Assembly: GCF_026212465.1 (NCBI RefSeq)
Contig: NC_080058.1
Location: 8,925,985 to 8,989,984 of the forward strand
DNA length: 64,000 nucleotides
Reading direction: 5' to 3'
From: Amaranthus tricolor
Lineage: Eukaryota; Streptophyta; Magnoliopsida; Caryophyllales; Amaranthaceae
This document shows, piece after piece, positions 60,442 through 64,000 of this stretch (positions are counted from its first letter, which is position 1; every line of letters starts with the position of its first letter). The notes under the pieces are model-generated. The model searched no databases and was not told where the DNA came from. It was given only the letters and a program-made list of their open reading frames with translations. A program made the translations under genes and the position numbers.

Positions 60442-61991
60442 TACTAAAAAAACAACTTATCCATTAAAATCTACCGACTAATTTCAATAGTCGAAAATTT
60501 CTGACTATTGTTCCGACTGATAGACGTTAGTCGGAATTTCCGACTAATTTGCTACTGAATTAGTTTTTGATAAGAATTTTAAATTATAGAAAAAAAATTT
60601 ACGATTAATTATTTTCCGACTAATTTTCGACTGAATTTTAATTTGAAAATTTCCCACCATCTTCCAACTAAAATTCACTATTCCACATTTCCTTAAATTG
60701 TTGACCAAAGTTATGGATTTCAGTTTTCACTATTAGGTTGTTAGGCGACATTGATAATTTATTGGATTCACTATTTAATTATTATATTTGCATGCACAGA
60801 TAATGTACACGCAATGCATGATAGTAAGTCAAACAATTATTGTTTTTTCATTATATTTTTTCATACTACCTTCAAATTCTAGAAATTGTTACAATCAGTA
60901 CAACTAATAATATATTAATAATTCACAAATACGATTAATAATATACTAACATAACTAATAATAAACTAATAATGCACTAACACTACAAAAAAATGACAAC
61001 TTCCCGACTAAAATCCACCGATTAATACTACACTAATACGACCTTTTTTTTTTAAGTAAACACTAATACGACTAATAATGCACTAATACAACTAAATAAC
61101 TAATAAAGTACTAATAATGCATTAATACGAGTAGTAATATACTTATACAACTAATAATAATATAATAATACACAAATACAACAAATACGAGTAATAATAT
61201 ATTATACCAACTAATAATATACTAATACTACTAATACTACACTAATACGACTAATTAAATACTAATACTACTAATATTATACTAATGATATACAAATACG
61301 ACTAATAATGCACCAATACAATGATGATGATAATAATAATAATAATAATAATAATGATGATGATGATATGCTAATACAACTAATAATAACTAATACGACT
61401 AAATAACTAATAAAATACTAATAATGCACTAATACGACTAATAATAACTAATACGGCTAAATAACTAATGAAGTCCTAATAATTCACTAATACGAATAGT
61501 AATATACTTATACAGATAATATTATACTAATGATACACTAATACGACACATAATGCACTACTACAACTAATAATAATAATATACTATACAACTAATATTA
61601 TACTAATGATACAATAAAGCGATTAATAATAATATTATTAATAATAATTATTATGACTAATTACACTCATACAACTACTACGACTAATTACATACTAATA
61701 ATATATTAGTACTACACTAATACGATTTTTGTTTTTGAGTAAACACTTATATGACTAATAATGCACTAATACGACTAAATGACTAATAAAGTAATAATAA
61801 TGCACTAATACGAGTAGTAATATACTTATACAACTAATAATATAATAATAATCAAATACAACTAATACAAGTAATAATATATTAATACAAGTAATAATAT
61901 ACAAATACAACTAATAAAAATACTAACACTACACTAATACGACTAATACTAAACTAATACGACTAATAGTACATTAATACAACTAATAATG

Positions 61992-62061
<70 letters not shown>

Positions 62062-62495
62062 ACTAAGTGGTAAAAGTGTTATGTTATAAGTTCAATAACA
62101 TAGCTTAAAACATCACTAATCAATAGATGACGTATTGGTTGGAGTGTGAATGTAATAATCATGAGGTTTTGGGTTTGAACCTTCCTCAAAATATTTGTGT
62201 GTAAGATGATTGTTGAGGTGTTGGGTGGCATGTGGGTATGACGTGGCACATTTTTCATTCAACTTTTTTTTTCCCGACCATTTAAAAAACCTTTTTTCTT
62301 GTCATTTTGGGATAAATTATGAAATAGTGTTTTTCGACTATTTATTAGTTGGAAAATCCGATTGTTTTCCTACTAAAATGAAATTCCGACCATTCTTAAC
62401 TGACTATCCCAAAATAGTCGAAAATTAGTCGGTATAGCTCTATACCGACTGATTTCCGACTGTTTTGGGTAGTCGGAAAGTTGTTTTTTTTTAGT
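60442..62495. mobile_element. CACTA-like non-autonomous element with subterminal CCGACTA repeats
   Basis: Right end on the minus strand reads CACTAAAAAAAACAACTTTC; left end TACTAAAAAAACAACTTATC (first C changed). Both subterminal regions are rich in ccgactaa/ttagtcgg words in both orientations, as in CACTA transposons. The centre (about 60900-62080) is a long field of degenerate actaata/aatacgacta repeats. A second terminus-like word, cactacaaaaaaatgacaac at about 60981, suggests nesting. No transposase. Flanking triplets tat/cat only partly match. Confidence 0.6.
61990..62060. repeat. (AAT)n microsatellite
   Basis: About 70 bp of uninterrupted AAT/ATA triplets at the right end of the ACTAATA repeat field. 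A second, shorter triplet run (aat/gat) lies at 61320-61370. Confidence 0.9.
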
Positions 62496-64000
62496 GCATT
62501 ATAGTTCGAAATGAAGTAAAATGAGTGGAATATTGTAAATATGTTGTTGGGTCTTGGTGAGATAGTTACTAAGAATTAAAAATAATAAAAAATACTAAGT
62601 GTATGATAAAATGGATTGATGTTATGAACCGACAAAATTGAATTTATACAGTATACAAAAAAATGTGACTCATATTAAAAAAATATAGCAACCTCTTCGA
62701 AATCAACCAATTTGAAAGTATTAACAAACTCAGTAAGATGAGGCTGCATATTTTTACTATAAAGCAATGATAAATAAAAAATATACGTTAGTATTTACTC
62801 ACAAGATTAAAGGTAGAGTAAATACATATAAAATTACTAAAATCTTATATATCTTATATTATTTTCGATATATATAATGCCTATAAATAAATAATTCGAA
62901 CATAAGTAAAAAATAATAAGGTCTTTTAAGTAATTGGATGGTTTGATGTTTTGCACATATTGATAATCATCCTTAAAGGGTAGTTCTTGATTGTGAATGT
63001 ATAAAATATAAATGTGATCTTAAATTCTCCAAAGATTTCAATCATTAATGTAATATGGCTCGAAGCAAGGGGCCAAAAAGCTGTATGGACACTTATCATT
63101 ACTACAAATAAAAAAAAAAAGAAAAAAGAAAAAAGAAAAGAATGGGTAGACAAATAATAGTGTCACCCACTCATAGCTTTGTCCAGAGACCACGAGGCAT
63201 ACTCAGCTAAATTAATTACTGTTCCACTATTTATTACTCTAAAGCCGTACATAAACCAACATCAATATCTAATTTAGTATCTCGTTTCTTGCGAATCTAC
63301 CTTTGGAAACCATTGAATACTTACCAAACTCGTCTACTCATCATAATAATAATAATAATAATAATAATAAATTATAAATCTCCATCATATTTTTTCACCG
63401 ATTAAAAAAAATTAAGACTTTCGAGTTCTTAAATTATTAATATGTTTATATTTGACGGATAAAGATTAAGAGGGGTTTGTCCTTGACCTAAACCTATCAC
63501 ATTTATTTTATAGAAATTGTTATAAGAGACGGTCTTTTTGTGAAACGCATTAGATATATGGGCTAAATAGCCCAATTAATACAAATTAAATAGAAAATAA
63601 AAATGTTGACTTTTTGTTTTGAGATCGTCTCTTTAAAAGGCGGTTTCTCACAAGAGTAGTTGTTATTTAATTAGGTCGAAATAACAACACCAACCTGATT
63701 TCGACTCGTTTAACCCATTTAGAGTTTTTGCTTTCATTTTAGGATTTTTAACATGCAATACATTTTTTTAGACCTCAATTTTAAACTTTTCATTTAAATA
63801 TGAGTTGTTTATTTTGTACTTATCATTAAATACTAGAAAATATTATTAAATGAATTAAGTTCATATTTTACTTGTTGGTTTGACTCAGATTTAGCTCTTT
63901 TAATTAAATGAGTTATATGGGATATGTTTCTAGTTTAAAATTTTAGTTTGAACCTAACTCATTTAATAAACAGAGCGACTCAGATTGACTTATTTAATTA
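62496..64000. other. Gene-free right end of window
   Basis: Contains an (AAT)n tract (63339-63371), a GAGACGGTCTC-type MITE (about 63525-63665: ttataagagacggtcttttt; other strand ttgtgagaaaccgcctttta) and, from about 63690, the start of a hAT-like remnant related to 59690-60230. No coding region recognised. Confidence 0.5.

Noticed and set aside
62130..62195. Possible tRNA gene or tRNA-derived SINE (ggtttgaacc-type B box)
   Set aside because: No cloverleaf or convincing A box could be formed by eye; a SINE remains possible but is unsupported. tRNAscan-SE would settle it.

Overview
This is A+T-rich plant nuclear DNA. The evidence is split genes with GT-AG introns, plant-type lipoxygenases, a plant MURA-type transposase and a dense layer of MITEs, TRIM and LINE remnants. 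It is a eudicot; an order such as Caryophyllales is only a guess. No prokaryotic, organellar or viral gene arrangement is visible.

The backbone is a tandem array of four lipoxygenase (LOX) genes, all on the minus strand. LOX-A (263-3543, running off the left edge) is a 5'-truncated fragment with two recognisable exons. LOX-B (6694-16005) is complete: ten exons, 866 aa, with a normal cytosolic 9-LOX N-terminus. LOX-C (27947-34881, nine exons, 924 aa) and LOX-D (53395-58522, nine exons, 914 aa) are also complete. Their catalytic domains are of the 9-LOX (type 1) kind, but each begins with an extra Ser/Thr/Asn/Lys-rich, acid-poor leader that looks like a plastid transit peptide. I assembled every exon by hand; lengths and phases close in frame for B, C and D, and all iron-ligand positions are present except that LOX-D ends in Leu instead of the usual Ile.

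The spaces between and inside the genes are filled by mobile elements, many with readable target-site duplications (TSDs). Left part (1-16 kb): a hAT element in the LOX-A intron; a Pack-MULE at 4668-6037 carrying a histone H1 tail and a fragment resembling TIME FOR COFFEE; and, in LOX-B introns, a TRIM, nested hAT/Stowaway/MITE copies and a truncated RTE-like LINE with a 12-bp TSD. Middle (16-28 kb): no genes; a roughly 700-bp AT microsatellite, a solo Cassandra-type LTR with a 5S rRNA-derived segment, and a foldback element built from five copies of a 27-bp palindrome. Right-centre (36-51 kb): two copies of a 964-972-bp TIR element, a MITE split by a TRIM, two inverted hAT-like copies, and between these a 4.7-kb Mutator-like element (MULE). 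The MULE has a decayed transposase and, converging on it, an intact GRF-type zinc-finger ORF. Right end (58-64 kb): no genes; a CACTA-like element full of ACTAAT-type repeats and several MITEs.

Functionally, the LOX products would oxygenate linoleic and linolenic acid, probably at C-9, to start oxylipin synthesis. B would act in the cytosol; C and D are inferred to act in plastids. All other coding sequence belongs to transposons or to gene fragments captured by them.
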